Notes under the pieces: generated by a model
The model's input: only the letters and a program-made list of their open reading frames with translations
Told to the model about the DNA's origin: nothing
The model's database searches: none
From: Candidatus Mycobacterium wuenschmannii
GTDB taxonomy: Bacteria; Actinomycetota; Actinomycetes; Mycobacteriales; Mycobacteriaceae
Length of the DNA stretch: 64,000 nt
Assembly: GCF_030252325.1 (NCBI RefSeq)
Contig: NZ_CP126981.1
Coordinates: forward strand, 4,836,001-4,900,000
Direction: 5' to 3'
Shown: positions 10,699 to 21,263 of the stretch, piece by piece
Numbering within the stretch: the first letter of the stretch is position 1
How the letters are laid out: every line of letters starts with the position of its first letter
Made by a program: the position numbers and the translations under genes

Positions 10699-11739
10699 TC
10701 AGTCGACCAAACCGCGGAGGGTCTCGATCAGCTTGACCCGCTCGTGGGCGGTCTCGGCGACGGGCACCACGTTCAGTGTGGTGACGCCGGCCTCGCGGAA
10801 CGCGGCGATGCGCTCCTTGACGAATCCGGGCGTGCCGATCAGCGACACGTCGCGCACCAACTCGTCGGGCACCGCCTTGGCGGCGGCTTCCTTGTCGCCG
10901 TCCAGATACAGCTCCTGGATGCGGTCGGCCTGCGCTCCGTAGCCGTAGCGGGTGGCCAGCGTGTGGTAGAAGTTCTTGCCCTTGGCGCCCATGCCGCCGA
11001 TGTAGAGCGCCAGGTGCGGCTTGACGATCTCGCGCAGCGGCTCGACGTTGTCGCCGATGGCGAGCGTCGGGCCGGCGAACACCTCGAGGTCGCCCAGGGC
11101 GGCGTCGCGCTTGGCCTTGCCGGCGTCGAGCGCCTTACCCCAGACGTCGTTGGCCTTCTCGGGGAGGAAGAAGATGGGCTGCCAGCCCTCGGCGAGCTCG
11201 GCCGCCAGCTCGACGTTCTTGGGTCCGAGCGCGGCGATCAGGATCGGAATGCGTTCGCGGACAGGCTTGTTGATCAGCTTCAGCGACTTGCCCAGGCCGG
11301 TGCCCTGCTCGGCCGGAAGCGGGATCTCGTAGTGCTCACCCTGATACTGCAGCTTCTCGCGCCGCCAGACCTGGCGGCAGATCTCGATGACCTCGCGGGT
11401 GCGGGCGATCGGTGCGTCGTAGCGGACGCCGTGGAAACCCTCGATCACCTGCGGGCCGGACGCGCCGAGGCCCAGGGTGTATCGACCGTCGGAGACGTAG
11501 TCCAGACCGGCGGCGGTCATCGCGGTCAGGGTGGGCGTGCGGGTGTAGAGCTGCAGGATGCCCGACGCCAGTTCAACCCGCTCGGTGCTGGCGGCCAGGT
11601 AGCCGAGCGCGCTCACCGCGTCGAACGAATACGCCTCGGGGACAAAGACAATGTCGAGGCCGGCGCGCTCGAGGTCGGCCACCTCGGCGGCGACCTCTTT
11701 GAAGCCGCCCGCGTAGTTGATCCCTAGTCCGATTCGCAT
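10699..11739 (-). CDS. LLM-class F420-dependent oxidoreductase
   Basis: A 346-residue bacterial-luciferase-like (LLM) TIM-barrel protein. Features seen are the N-terminal [34 protein letters not shown], the [20 protein letters not shown] cofactor region and [22 protein letters not shown] near the C-terminus. The pattern and length match Rv3520c-type enzymes, believed to use coenzyme F420 and often found near steroid or lipid catabolism genes. The substrate cannot be read from the sequence. An NTF2-like gene lies 20 bp upstream on the same strand, suggesting a two-gene operon facing a PadR regulator. Confidence 0.9.
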   Translation of the reverse strand: MRIGLGINYAGGFKEVAAEVADLERAGLDIVFVPEAYSFDAVSALGYLAASTERVELASGILQLYTRTPTLTAMTAAGLDYVSDGRYTLGLGASGPQVIEGFHGVRYDAPIARTREVIEICRQVWRREKLQYQGEHYEIPLPAEQGTGLGKSLKLINKPVRERIPILIAALGPKNVELAAELAEGWQPIFFLPEKANDVWGKALDAGKAKRDAALGDLEVFAGPTLAIGDNVEPLREIVKPHLALYIGGMGAKGKNFYHTLATRYGYGAQADRIQELYLDGDKEAAAKAVPDELVRDVSLIGTPGFVKERIAAFREAGVTTLNVVPVAETAHERVKLIETLRGLVD

Positions 11740-11759
11740 GTCTGGCTGCTCCCTAACGC

Positions 11760-12182
11760 TTAAGCCTGAGCGAACTGGCCGGCCAGTTCGACGGCTTCTT
11801 GCTGAATTCTCGGAAATTGTGCGCCCATCGCTTCGGACAAGGCCGTCGCTCCGGAAAGCGGTCGCACCATCACCTTAAAGTCGTCGATCAGGCCGTCCGC
11901 ATTGACGTGGATGAAGTCGCAGCCGTTGATCGTGACGCCGGGGGCGCCGACGATGCCGGTCTCGAATTCGAGGGCATGCAGGCCGTGCGCGCTGTCGTCG
12001 AATTCGCGTACGTAACTGAAGTTTTCGAACACCCGCAGCACACCGCGCAGGATCGCCGCCGTGATCGGCTTGCCCTCGTAGGGCTTGAACGCGACCGGGC
12101 TGGTGAACACGACGTCGTCGGCGAGCAGGGCCTGGATGGCGTCTTCGTCGCGATCTTCGACCGCTTTGCGGAACGGATGCAT
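11760..12182 (-). CDS. SnoaL/NTF2-like fold protein
   Basis: A 140-residue protein with the features of the SnoaL-like polyketide cyclase / NTF2 superfamily: HPFRKAVEDRDEDAIQALLADDVVFTSP at the N-terminus (alpha helix then first strand) and alternating beta strands ending in DGLIDDFKVMVRPL. Such proteins are small ligand-binding or isomerase domains. GAGG lies just upstream of ATG 12182. It is divergent from the padR-like gene with a 111 bp AT-rich spacer, and is followed 20 bp downstream by the LLM oxidoreductase. The PadR protein may repress this pair (inference from position). Confidence 0.85.
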   Translation of the reverse strand: MHPFRKAVEDRDEDAIQALLADDVVFTSPVAFKPYEGKPITAAILRGVLRVFENFSYVREFDDSAHGLHALEFETGIVGAPGVTINGCDFIHVNADGLIDDFKVMVRPLSGATALSEAMGAQFPRIQQEAVELAGQFAQA

Positions 12183-12250
12183 CGGATACCTCGAATGTGT
12201 GGAGTTGGGTCTGCTCGACAGTAGAACGTAGACCTCGATATGTCCATAGG

Positions 12251-12287
12251 TGATTAATCAACTTTTTTACTATCACTGAGATACGAT
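12251..12287. promoter_or_regulatory. PadR-gene promoter and palindromic operator candidate
   Basis: TGATTAATCA (12251-12260) is a perfect 10-bp palindrome in an AT-rich stretch between the divergent NTF2-like and PadR genes. TACGAT (12282-12287) is a TANNNT -10 followed by only 6 nt before ATG 12294. With no ribosome-binding site visible, the padR transcript is probably leaderless. Confidence 0.5.
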
Positions 12288-12293
12288 CGACAA

Positions 12294-12863
12294 ATGTCGC
12301 TGCGTGACGCCGTGCTGGCCGCCCTGCTGGCGGGGGAGTCGTCCGGCTATGACTTGGCCAAGGACTTCGACGCGTCGGTGGCGAACTTCTGGATGGCCAC
12401 GCCGCAGCAGCTGTACAAGGAACTCGAGCGCCTCGCCGAGCAGGGCTTGATCCAGGCCCGCGTCGTCGAGCAGGAGCGTCGGCCCAACAAGCGGATGTTC
12501 TCGCTGACCGAGGCCGGCTACGAGGCGATCCGCGAGTTCACCGCGCGATCGCCCAAGCCGTCGGCGATCCGCGACGAACTACTGATCAAGGTGTCGGCCT
12601 TCGATGTTGGCGATGCGGCCGCCGTGCGCGACCTGATCGCCGAGCGCCGCGACCGGGCCGTGGCGAAAGTCGAACGGTACGAACGGCTTCGGTCGCGGAT
12701 TCTGGATGGCCGCAGCGAGGACGAGTTCCTCGCCGACGCGCCGCGGGTCGGCCCATATCTGACGCTGCTGCGGGGCATCTCCTACGAGGAAGAGAACGTC
12801 CGGTGGGCCGAGCGGGCGCTGGCGATCGTCGAGCAGCGTCAGGGCGCCGGCTCGGTCAGGTAG
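12294..12863 (+). CDS. PadR-family transcriptional regulator
   Basis: A 189-residue regulator. The N-terminal winged helix is characteristic of PadR (LRDAVLAALLAGESSGYDLAKDFDASVANFW, then QLYKELERLAEQGLIQARVV and KRMFSLTEAGYEAIREF). The C-terminal half is the helical Vir_act_alpha_C-type dimerisation region (LLIKVSAFDVGDAAAVRDLIAERRDR). It is transcribed divergently from the NTF2-like/LLM pair, the likely target along with its own promoter. The 3' end overlaps the convergent TetR gene by 25 bp. The ligand is unknown, though PadR proteins often sense phenolic or hydrophobic compounds. Confidence 0.92.
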   Translation: MSLRDAVLAALLAGESSGYDLAKDFDASVANFWMATPQQLYKELERLAEQGLIQARVVEQERRPNKRMFSLTEAGYEAIREFTARSPKPSAIRDELLIKVSAFDVGDAAAVRDLIAERRDRAVAKVERYERLRSRILDGRSEDEFLADAPRVGPYLTLLRGISYEEENVRWAERALAIVEQRQGAGSVR

Positions 12864-13405
12864 CGGGCGAGCACGGGGCGCAGCCACTCGACGAGCTGGG
12901 CATCGGACATCGAGACCAGCGGTGGGACGCCGAGGATGTAGCGGGCCACTGCGACGCCGAGCAGTTGCGAGCCGACCAGCGAGGCCCGCTCGGCTGCGCG
13001 GTCGGGGGTGACAGCCGCCAGCGCGGGCGCCACCTGGCTGACGAACACGGTCAGCAGCGCGTCCGCGGCGGCCCGGTTGGTCGCTGCGGCGCGCAGCAGT
13101 GGGAGCAGCGGGCCCTGCGGGCCCCAGGCGTCGACGAACACCGGCAGCAGCACGTCGGCAAGCTGATCGGGCGGGACCCCGGCCAGGTCCGGGAATGTGA
13201 TGACGAACTGCGACGCCGCCGCGAACAGCCCTGATTTGCTGCCGAAGTAGTGCATGACCAGCGCCGGGTCGACCTCGGCCGCGGACGCGACCGAACGGAT
13301 TGTGGTGCGCTCGAATCCGTGCATGCCGAACTGGGTTCGGGCGATGTCCAGAATCGCGGCCCGGGTGGCCGGGCCGTCGCGGCCGTCGCGCGCTTTCGAA
13401 GGCAT
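12839..13405 (-). CDS. TetR-family transcriptional regulator
   Basis: A 188-residue regulator. The N-terminal helix-turn-helix reads ATRAAILDIARTQFGMHGFERTTIRSVASAAEVDPALVMHYFGSK, a textbook TetR domain. The C-terminal helices (GSQLLGVAVARYILGVPPL) form the ligand and dimer domain. ATG 13405 is chosen because MPSKARDGRDGPATR begins the domain; the frame continues to 13546 but would cross the divergent gene. Two matching palindromes lie in the 97 bp between this gene and the divergent hypothetical/monooxygenase pair, indicating autoregulation and control of the pair. Confidence 0.92.
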   Translation of the reverse strand: MPSKARDGRDGPATRAAILDIARTQFGMHGFERTTIRSVASAAEVDPALVMHYFGSKSGLFAAASQFVITFPDLAGVPPDQLADVLLPVFVDAWGPQGPLLPLLRAAATNRAAADALLTVFVSQVAPALAAVTPDRAAERASLVGSQLLGVAVARYILGVPPLVSMSDAQLVEWLRPVLARYLTEPAP

Positions 13406-13419
13406 GCGCCGCAGTGTAT

Positions 13420-13433
13420 TCAACAACTGTTGA
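13420..13433. promoter_or_regulatory. TetR operator O1
   Basis: TCAACA-AC-TGTTGA is a 14-bp palindrome (6-bp arms, 2-bp centre) lying 14 bp upstream of the TetR start codon. It shares its core with O2 at 13462-13479, with centres 44 bp apart. Confidence 0.75.
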
Positions 13434-13461
13434 CATCGGAGGCGAATCGGCCTAGCTTCGA

Positions 13462-13479
13462 GTTCAACAGTTGTTGAAC
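13462..13479. promoter_or_regulatory. TetR operator O2
   Basis: GTTCAACA-GT-TGTTGAAC is an 18-bp palindrome (perfect 8-bp arms, 2-bp centre) located 23 bp upstream of the divergent gene at 13503. It contains the O1 core TCAACA/TGTTGA. Confidence 0.8.
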
Positions 13480-13502
13480 CACTCCGACGAGAGGTCACGC
13501 TC

Positions 13503-13907
13503 ATGACCGTCACCGCCATCCAGATCGGACTCGACCCGGACGTCATCGATTACTCCTCGGCCGACTTCGCGCAGTTTCCGGGCCTGTCGAAGGAGAAACT
13601 CCGAACCGCCAACGACGAGAACCTCGCCGGCCTGCGCGCCGCCGGCTACGACGTCGACAACTGCCTCATCGATTTCGGTGCGGCCGGCGTCGACAAGGCG
13701 CGGAAGTCGTTGGCGGCCAAGCGCTATGACGCCGTGCTGATCGGCGCTGGGGTGCGGTTGGTGCCGGGCAACACGTTGCTGTTCGAGGCGATCGTCAACG
13801 CCGCCCATGAGACCCAGCCCGGCTGCCGGTTCGTGTTCAACCGCGCGGCGGTATCCACTCCCGACGACATCCGGCGCTGGTACCCCAACCCCGAGGCGGT
13901 GGCGTGA
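13503..13907 (+). CDS. Conserved hypothetical protein, partner of the FAD monooxygenase
   Basis: A 134-residue cytoplasmic protein that I do not recognise. It begins TVTAIQIGLDPDVIDYSSADF and has an alpha/beta look: AGLRAAGYDVDNCLIDFG, then KRYDAVLIGAGVRL, then TLLFEAIVNAAHE, and a C-terminal STPDDIRRWYP. The alternation of hydrophobic strands with amphipathic helices, and a GAGVR turn after a strand, would fit a small Rossmann- or flavodoxin-like fold, but no cofactor motif is certain. The start follows an AGAGG sequence at good spacing. It overlaps the monooxygenase gene and sits directly behind the TetR operators, so it is part of the TetR-controlled unit. Confidence 0.75.
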   Translation: MTVTAIQIGLDPDVIDYSSADFAQFPGLSKEKLRTANDENLAGLRAAGYDVDNCLIDFGAAGVDKARKSLAAKRYDAVLIGAGVRLVPGNTLLFEAIVNAAHETQPGCRFVFNRAAVSTPDDIRRWYPNPEAVA

Positions 13908-15366
13908 TGACGGCCTTCGAATTCGACGTCGTGGTGGTGGGTGCGGGCCCGACGGGCCTGACCGCGGCCGGTGATCTCGCGCGATCCGGACGGTCGGTCG
14001 TGGTGCTGGAGCGCTGGCCATCGGTCAACCCGTCCAGCCGCGCGTTCGCCACCCAGGCCCGCACGCTGGAGGTGCTGGACGCTCGCGGCCTCGCCGACGA
14101 TCTGCTGGCCCGCTCGTACAAGGCTTCGGGGGTAACGCTTTTCGGCGGTGCCCGGCTCGACCTGACTCACCTCGATTCGCCCTATCGGTTCGCGATGATC
14201 ACCCCGCAGACCAACGTCGACCAGGCGATCGCGGACTACGCCGTCGCGCAGGGCGTCGACATCCGCCGCGGCACCGAGGTCGTCGGTGTCGAGCAGGACG
14301 CCGACGGGGTGTGGGTGACCACCAGCGACCAGAACCGTTGGCGAGCAGAGTATTTGATCGGCGCCGACGGGGCGCACAGCACGGTCCGCAAATTGCTCGG
14401 TGTCGACTTCCCAGGCAAGACGGTACTGAGGTCCGTGGTGCTGGCCGACGTGAAGCTGGCCCACGGCCCGACCGGCGGGCTGACAGTGGGGAGCACCCGC
14501 AACGAGTTGGGGTTCCTGGCGCCCTACGACCGTCACGAGGGGGATGGTCGTTGGTACCGGGCGATGGTGTGGGACCGCAATCATCAGGTCCCGGACGGCG
14601 AGCCTGTGCAGCGCGACGAGATCGCGCGGATACTTGCCCGCGCGATGAAGGCCGACCTCGGACTGCTCGACGTCAGTTGGACCTCCCGATTCCATTGCGA
14701 CGAACGGCAAGTCGTGCAGTACCGGCACGGCAGGGTGTTTCTGGCCGGCGACGCGGCACACGTGCACTCGCCGATGGGCGGTCAGGGGATGAATACTGGA
14801 ATTCAGGACGCCGCCAACCTGGCCTGGAAGATCGACGCCGTTTTGGCCGGAGCCGACGACGCCGTGCTGGACAGCTATCAGACCGAGCGGCATCCGATCG
14901 GCAAGCGGGTGCTGCTGCAGTCCGGGATGATGGCGCGCGGCGTCACGCTACATCCGCGAATTGCGCGAGCCATCCGAAACATGTTGGTGCCCAGACTGCT
15001 TGGGGTATCCAAGGTGCGCGACGCGTTCGCCGGCAGCTTCGCCGGCACCACGCTGCGCTACGGGCACCGGGCCGACGAGAACGCCTTGGTCGGCACTCGC
15101 GCGACGCAAATCCCGTTGATCGGCGATCGGTTGACGCATATCCAGCGCGAACCGGGGTTCGTATTGATCCGCGAATGTGGCCGGGCCGCAATCGGTGTGA
15201 CCGATCTGCACCAGGCGGAGCGGGCCGACGCCGGACCCGCGGTGCTGGTGCGGCCCGACGGCTACATCGCGTGGGCCGGTGACTCGGCCGACTGCTCGCG
15301 GTGGCTGGACGCGCTGGCCAGGTGGACGGCTCCGGCCGCGCGACCGCACGTCGTACCTGCCGGCGC

Positions 15367-15370
<4 letters not shown>
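13904..15370 (+). CDS. FAD-dependent aromatic-type monooxygenase
   Basis: A protein of about 488 residues in the PheA/TfdB group of FAD hydroxylases. The dinucleotide-binding VVVVGAGPTGLTAAGDLARSG is at the N-terminus, followed by LERWPSVNPSSRA. The mid-protein LIGADGAHSTVRKLLG is the DG motif. HGRVFLAGDAAHVHSPMGGQGMNTGIQDAANLAWK is the FAD ribityl-binding GD motif. The C-terminal thioredoxin-like domain (AGPAVLVRPDGYIAWAGD) is also typical. The start is GTG 13904 (4-bp overlap) or ATG 13907 (1-bp overlap with the previous stop). Either way it is coupled to the small upstream gene under the TetR repressor. The substrate is probably an aromatic or polycyclic compound. The stop overlaps the convergent hydrolase by 4 bp. 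Confidence 0.9.
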
Positions 15371-17304
<1,934 letters not shown>

Positions 17305-17314
17305 CGAGTGGGGC

Positions 17315-18358
17315 ATGAGCGAACCGGCCAAAGCAAGCGTTCTGCAGCGACTCCGGACGCGGTATGCCTGGCTGGACCACGCCATTCGGGCCAATGACTG
17401 GTTCGACGAATGCCAGGGCAACTTCTTCGCGGCCGGGCTGACGTACTACACCATCTTCGCGTTGTTCCCTTTGCTGATGGTCGGTTTCAGCGTCGCCGGC
17501 TTCCTGCTGTTTCAGCATCCTGAGGTGCTGGATGCGATCGACAAGAAGGTCCGGCACGCGGTGCCCGGCGTGCTGGGGCAGCAGATGCTCGACCTGATGA
17601 ACTCGGCGATCGAGGCCCGCACCTCGGTCGGGGTGATCGGCCTGACCGTCGCGGTTTGGGTCGGGCTGAGCTGGATGAGCAATCTGCGGGTGGCGCTGAC
17701 CGAACTGTGGCGGCAGAGCAACGGGTCGCACGGTTACGTTCGCACCAAGTTCTCCGACCTGGGCGCCATGGTGTCGTCGTTCGTGGCGATCTTCGCGACG
17801 CTGGCGCTCAGCGCCTTGGCCGGGGCGGCGCCGATGGCCCGACTGCTGCGCACGGTGGGGGTCCACGACCTGCCGGTCCTGGACGCGCTGCTGCGTGGGG
17901 CCTCGCTGCTGGTGTCATTCCTGTTGTCCTGGTTGGTGTTCGGCTGGATGATCGCGCGGCTGCCGCGGTATCCGGTCGACTTTCGCAGTTCCGTCCGGGC
18001 GGCGTTGCTCGCCGCGGTCGGATTCGAGCTGTTCAAGTTGGTCGCCACGATCTATCTGAAATCCGTGCTGCGCAGTCCGGCCGGCGCGACCTTCGGCCCG
18101 GTGCTGGGGTTGATGGTGTTCGCGTACGTCACCGCGCGGCTGTTGCTGTACGCGACGGCCTGGGCGGCGACGGCCGACGGTCATCCGCTCGCGGATCGCG
18201 AAGATCCGCCCCGGGCTTCGCCGGAGATCTCGGTGACGGTGCCGAGGCTGCCACCCGTCGACGCACTCAAGGCGCGGCAAATCACCACTGCTGCGGTGGT
18301 GGGCGCCATTGGCGCGCTTGGTCTTTCGCGGCTCACCCGGCGCGGCAAGGACGGCTAG
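17315..18358 (+). CDS. YihY/YhjD-family inner-membrane protein
   Basis: A 347-residue polytopic membrane protein of the YihY (virulence factor BrkB) family. Family signatures are NFFAAGLTYYTIFALFPLLMVGFSVAGF (first helix pair), VGVIGLTVAVWVGLSWMSNLRVALTELW, and YRYPVD-like RLPRYPVDFRSSVRAALLAAVGFELFK near helix 5. About six membrane helices are evident, with a charged cytoplasmic C-terminal tail (SRLTRRGKDG). It is the Rv3335c counterpart downstream of trpS. Despite the historical ribonuclease BN label, a transport or envelope role is more likely. The stop codon abuts the convergent sugE stop (18358/18359). Confidence 0.9.
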   Translation: MSEPAKASVLQRLRTRYAWLDHAIRANDWFDECQGNFFAAGLTYYTIFALFPLLMVGFSVAGFLLFQHPEVLDAIDKKVRHAVPGVLGQQMLDLMNSAIEARTSVGVIGLTVAVWVGLSWMSNLRVALTELWRQSNGSHGYVRTKFSDLGAMVSSFVAIFATLALSALAGAAPMARLLRTVGVHDLPVLDALLRGASLLVSFLLSWLVFGWMIARLPRYPVDFRSSVRAALLAAVGFELFKLVATIYLKSVLRSPAGATFGPVLGLMVFAYVTARLLLYATAWAATADGHPLADREDPPRASPEISVTVPRLPPVDALKARQITTAAVVGAIGALGLSRLTRRGKDG

Positions 18359-18673
18359 CTAGCCCACCAGTTTCAGGCCCGCAATGCAGCCGATGACGCC
18401 GATGATCAGCAGCACCTTCACCGGCGACGACGGCTCCGCGCCGGTCGCCATCGCGTAGCCGACGGTGAGCGCCGCACCGATGCCGACCCAGACCGCGTAG
18501 CTGGTACCGGTGGGCAGGCTGCGCATGGCGAAGGCCAACCCGGCCATCGAGAACACCAGGGACGCAGCGAAAATCAGCGAGGGGACCAGCCGGGTGAACC
18601 CGTCGGAGCGGTCCAGTGCCGTCGCCCACACCGCTTCGAGCACACCGGAGGCCACCAGGATCAGCCAGGCCAT
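18359..18673 (-). CDS. sugE: SugE-type small multidrug resistance (SMR) transporter
   Basis: A 104-residue four-helix SMR protein. The essential membrane glutamate is Glu13 in GVLEAVWATALDRSDGF. The sequence around it, with W-A and a following S/D-G-F, is of the SugE/Gdx subtype and not the EmrE drug-pump subtype. The third helix carries GTSYAVWVGIGAALTV and the fourth LLIIGVIGCIAGLK. Gdx proteins export guanidinium in exchange for protons, but no guanidine riboswitch was recognised here. It starts 13 bp after nagA on the same strand, so it is the likely last gene of the dacB1-sugI-nagA run. The association with sugar genes may be incidental. Confidence 0.88.
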   Translation of the reverse strand: MAWLILVASGVLEAVWATALDRSDGFTRLVPSLIFAASLVFSMAGLAFAMRSLPTGTSYAVWVGIGAALTVGYAMATGAEPSSPVKVLLIIGVIGCIAGLKLVG

Positions 18674-18686
18674 CGCACGCTCCTTC

Positions 18687-19823
18687 TCATGTCTCGCCGA
18701 CCCAGTCGCCGTGGGCCAGCACGCGGTGTACCGTCATATCGTGTTCTAGCACAACCAGATTCGCCCTACCGCCGACGCGTAGGCCGGTGTCGAGACCGAC
18801 GGCCCGCGCGGGCGTCGTCGACGACATCGTTACGGCCGCCAACAGCGCGGCATCGCGATCGGGTCCGAACCCGGCGGTGGTGGCGAACAGTCGATCCATG
18901 GTCGCGGTGCTACCCGCGATGGTCGACGTGCCGCGGACCCGGGCCACCCCGTCGACCACGTCGACCGGTACCGACCCGAGCGCGAATTCGCCGTCGGGCA
19001 GGCCCGCCGCGGCGGTGGCGTCGGTGACCAGCGCGACCCGGTCGGCGCCGGCCGTCGCGATCGCCGCCTGCACCATTGCCGGATGGACGTGCACGCCGTC
19101 GGCGATCAGTTCGACGGTCACTCCCTGATCTTCCAGCAGCGCCAGCGCGGGCCCGGGTTCGCGGTGATGCAGCGTCCGCATCGCGTTGAACAGGTGGGTG
19201 GCGAGGGTGGCGCCCAGGCCGATGGCGTGCCGGGTCAGGTCGTACGTGCCGTCCGTATGTCCCAGCGCCACAACCACTCCGGCGTCGATCAGTCGGCGGA
19301 TCGCGTCGTCGCTGCCGGGACGTTCGGGCGCGAGCGTGACCATCCGGATCGCGCCGTCCGCGGCGGTCAGCAGGGCGTCGATCTCGGTCGCGGTGGCGTC
19401 CCGCATCTGCGCGCGATCGTGTGCCCCGCAGTGCGCCGCGCTCAGCCAGGGCCCCTCGAGATGAATGCCGGCGATGACGCCGTCGCGGGTGGCGTCGGCG
19501 AGTCCGCGCACCGCGGCCAGCAGGTCCGCGGGCGACGCGGTGACCAGGCTGGCCAATGTCGTGGTGGTGCCATGCCGACGATGAAAGTCGGCCGCCCGCA
19601 ACACCTCCGCGGCGTCGCCGGTGAGGTAGGACGCGCCGCCGCCGCCATGCACGTGGATGTCGACGAAGCCCGGGACCACGAGCCCGTCGGGCAGATCGAC
19701 GTCCGGGGTTCGCGGCGGTGCACCCGCGCCGCATCCGGTGATGGCGGCGTCCATGGTCTGCACCCAGCCCGGGTGGCAGATGCCTTGTTCGAGTACGACG
19801 GTGCCGGCCGCGATCAGCGGCAT
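18687..19823 (-). CDS. nagA: N-acetylglucosamine-6-phosphate deacetylase
   Basis: A 378-residue amidohydrolase that deacetylates GlcNAc-6-phosphate, feeding wall-derived amino sugars into metabolism. Metal ligands are visible as the HxH pair His57/His59 (GFVDIHVHGGGG), Glu in IHLEGPWLS, His in VALGHTDGTYD and the NAMRTLHHREPG loop. ELIADGVHVHP and TDATAAAGLPDG supply the substrate His and catalytic Asp. The start is ATG 19823, overlapping the upstream sugar-transporter gene by 10 bp. It corresponds to Rv3332. The neighbouring dacB1 and sugI suggest peptidoglycan-fragment recycling. Confidence 0.95.
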   Translation of the reverse strand: MPLIAAGTVVLEQGICHPGWVQTMDAAITGCGAGAPPRTPDVDLPDGLVVPGFVDIHVHGGGGASYLTGDAAEVLRAADFHRRHGTTTTLASLVTASPADLLAAVRGLADATRDGVIAGIHLEGPWLSAAHCGAHDRAQMRDATATEIDALLTAADGAIRMVTLAPERPGSDDAIRRLIDAGVVVALGHTDGTYDLTRHAIGLGATLATHLFNAMRTLHHREPGPALALLEDQGVTVELIADGVHVHPAMVQAAIATAGADRVALVTDATAAAGLPDGEFALGSVPVDVVDGVARVRGTSTIAGSTATMDRLFATTAGFGPDRDAALLAAVTMSSTTPARAVGLDTGLRVGGRANLVVLEHDMTVHRVLAHGDWVGET

Positions 19824-21217
19824 GCCGGCACATCCGTTGCCGCGTCCGCGGTTTCGTCGGGCCAGTGGCCGTTGTTCTCCCAGAAGCGGCGGATGTCCTC
19901 GAGCTGTCGGCCCTTGGTTTCGGGGGCGAACCGATAGACCAGGAAGAGCCCGACGGTCGCGAGGCCGGCGAACACCATGAACATCCCGGCGCCGCCGAGT
20001 GAATTCAGCATCGTCAAGAAGACGGCTTCGATCAAGGCGTTCGCTGTCAGGTTCGCGGTGAGCATCGCGCTCGACCCCAGCGATCGCAGGTGCGCCGGGA
20101 AGCTCTCGCCGGCGTAGACCCAGACCAGCGCGCCGAAGCCGAAGGTGAAGCCCATGGTGAACAGCAACAGGCCGGCATAGCCGAGCCCGGAGGTCGCTTC
20201 CGACCTCGCGGCGAACACGCCGACCAGCACCAAATCGCCGAGAATCATCGCGGAGATGCCGGACAACAGGATGGGTCGACGCCCCACGCGGTCGACCAGC
20301 ACCAGGGAGGTCAACACCGCACCCAGCGAGGCCAGCTGAATGAGCGCCGGCAGCACGAGCAGGGAGAAGTTGCCTTCGAATCCCATGGCCTGGAACAACA
20401 AAGGGCTGTAATAGATGATCCCGTTGATGCCACTGAGCTCCGCGAAGAAGCCGAGGCCGACGACGAAGGCGGTGGCGCGCAGGTAGGGCAGGCGCAGCAT
20501 CTCGAGCAGCGAGCCGCCGCGCTCCTCGCGCATCGCGTCGGCGATCTCGGCCAGCTCCGTTTCGACATCCCGATTCGGCTCGACCCGCAGCAGCGCGGTG
20601 CGGGCATCGTCGACCCGGTTCTTGAATAGATACCAGCGCGCGGTGTCCGGCATCGTCGCCAGCAGCGGGAGTACGAGCAGCGCCGGCACCGCCGCCAGCC
20701 CGAGCATCCATCGCCAGCTGCCCGAATCCGCAAGCGCGAAAGCCGACAGGTACCCGCCGATGATCCCGAGAATGGTCGCCACCTGGTAGGTGACCAACAG
20801 CGAACCCCGCAGCCGGGCCGGCGCCGACTCGGCGATGTACACCGGCGTCACAGTCGCGGACAGTCCGATCGTCATGCCCAGCAGCATCCGCGCCGTCATC
20901 AGCCACGGCATGGACACCGCGGCCGCGCCGAGCAGCGAGAAGACGGCGTAGCCGCCCGCCACCAGCATCATCGACTTCTTGCGACCGATGGCGTTGGCCA
21001 GAAACCCGCCACTCAGGGCGCCGCAGATCTCGCCGATCACCACCATCGTGGTGAGCAGTTCCTGCTTGCGAACGGTCAGGCTGAAATCGTTTGTGATGAA
21101 CAGCAAGGCACCGGCGATGTTGGACAGGTCGTAGCCGCAGATGATTCCGAGAGCCGCCGCGGTGACGGCGATGAGTAATCGCCGTCGCGTGCGCAGTGAC
21201 TCGCCGATGCGGCTCAC
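19814..21217 (-). CDS. sugI: Major facilitator sugar transporter (SugI-like)
   Basis: A 467-residue MFS sugar-porter-family protein with twelve helices. Signatures are GYDLSNIAGALLFI in helix 1, GGFLANAIGRKKSMM between helices 2 and 3, RMLLGMTIGLSATVTPVYIAESAPARLRG around helix 4, PDTARWYLFKN at the central loop, LVDRVGRRPILL and FPAHLRSLGSS in the second half, and RFAPETKGRQLEDI at the end. All are standard sugar-porter motifs. It is the counterpart of Rv3331. It lies 46 bp downstream of dacB1 and overlaps nagA by 10 bp, so an amino-sugar or wall-sugar substrate is plausible but unproven. Confidence 0.93.
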   Translation of the reverse strand: MSRIGESLRTRRRLLIAVTAAALGIICGYDLSNIAGALLFITNDFSLTVRKQELLTTMVVIGEICGALSGGFLANAIGRKKSMMLVAGGYAVFSLLGAAAVSMPWLMTARMLLGMTIGLSATVTPVYIAESAPARLRGSLLVTYQVATILGIIGGYLSAFALADSGSWRWMLGLAAVPALLVLPLLATMPDTARWYLFKNRVDDARTALLRVEPNRDVETELAEIADAMREERGGSLLEMLRLPYLRATAFVVGLGFFAELSGINGIIYYSPLLFQAMGFEGNFSLLVLPALIQLASLGAVLTSLVLVDRVGRRPILLSGISAMILGDLVLVGVFAARSEATSGLGYAGLLLFTMGFTFGFGALVWVYAGESFPAHLRSLGSSAMLTANLTANALIEAVFLTMLNSLGGAGMFMVFAGLATVGLFLVYRFAPETKGRQLEDIRRFWENNGHWPDETADAATDVPACR

Positions 21218-21263
21218 AGTCTCCCCTCCGGAGTGGGCCGCCCCGGGTTCTCCAGGCCGCTGC

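Noticed and set aside
18674-18686. Guanidine riboswitch before sugE
   Set aside because: Only 13 bp separate nagA from sugE and no guanidine aptamer core was recognised there.
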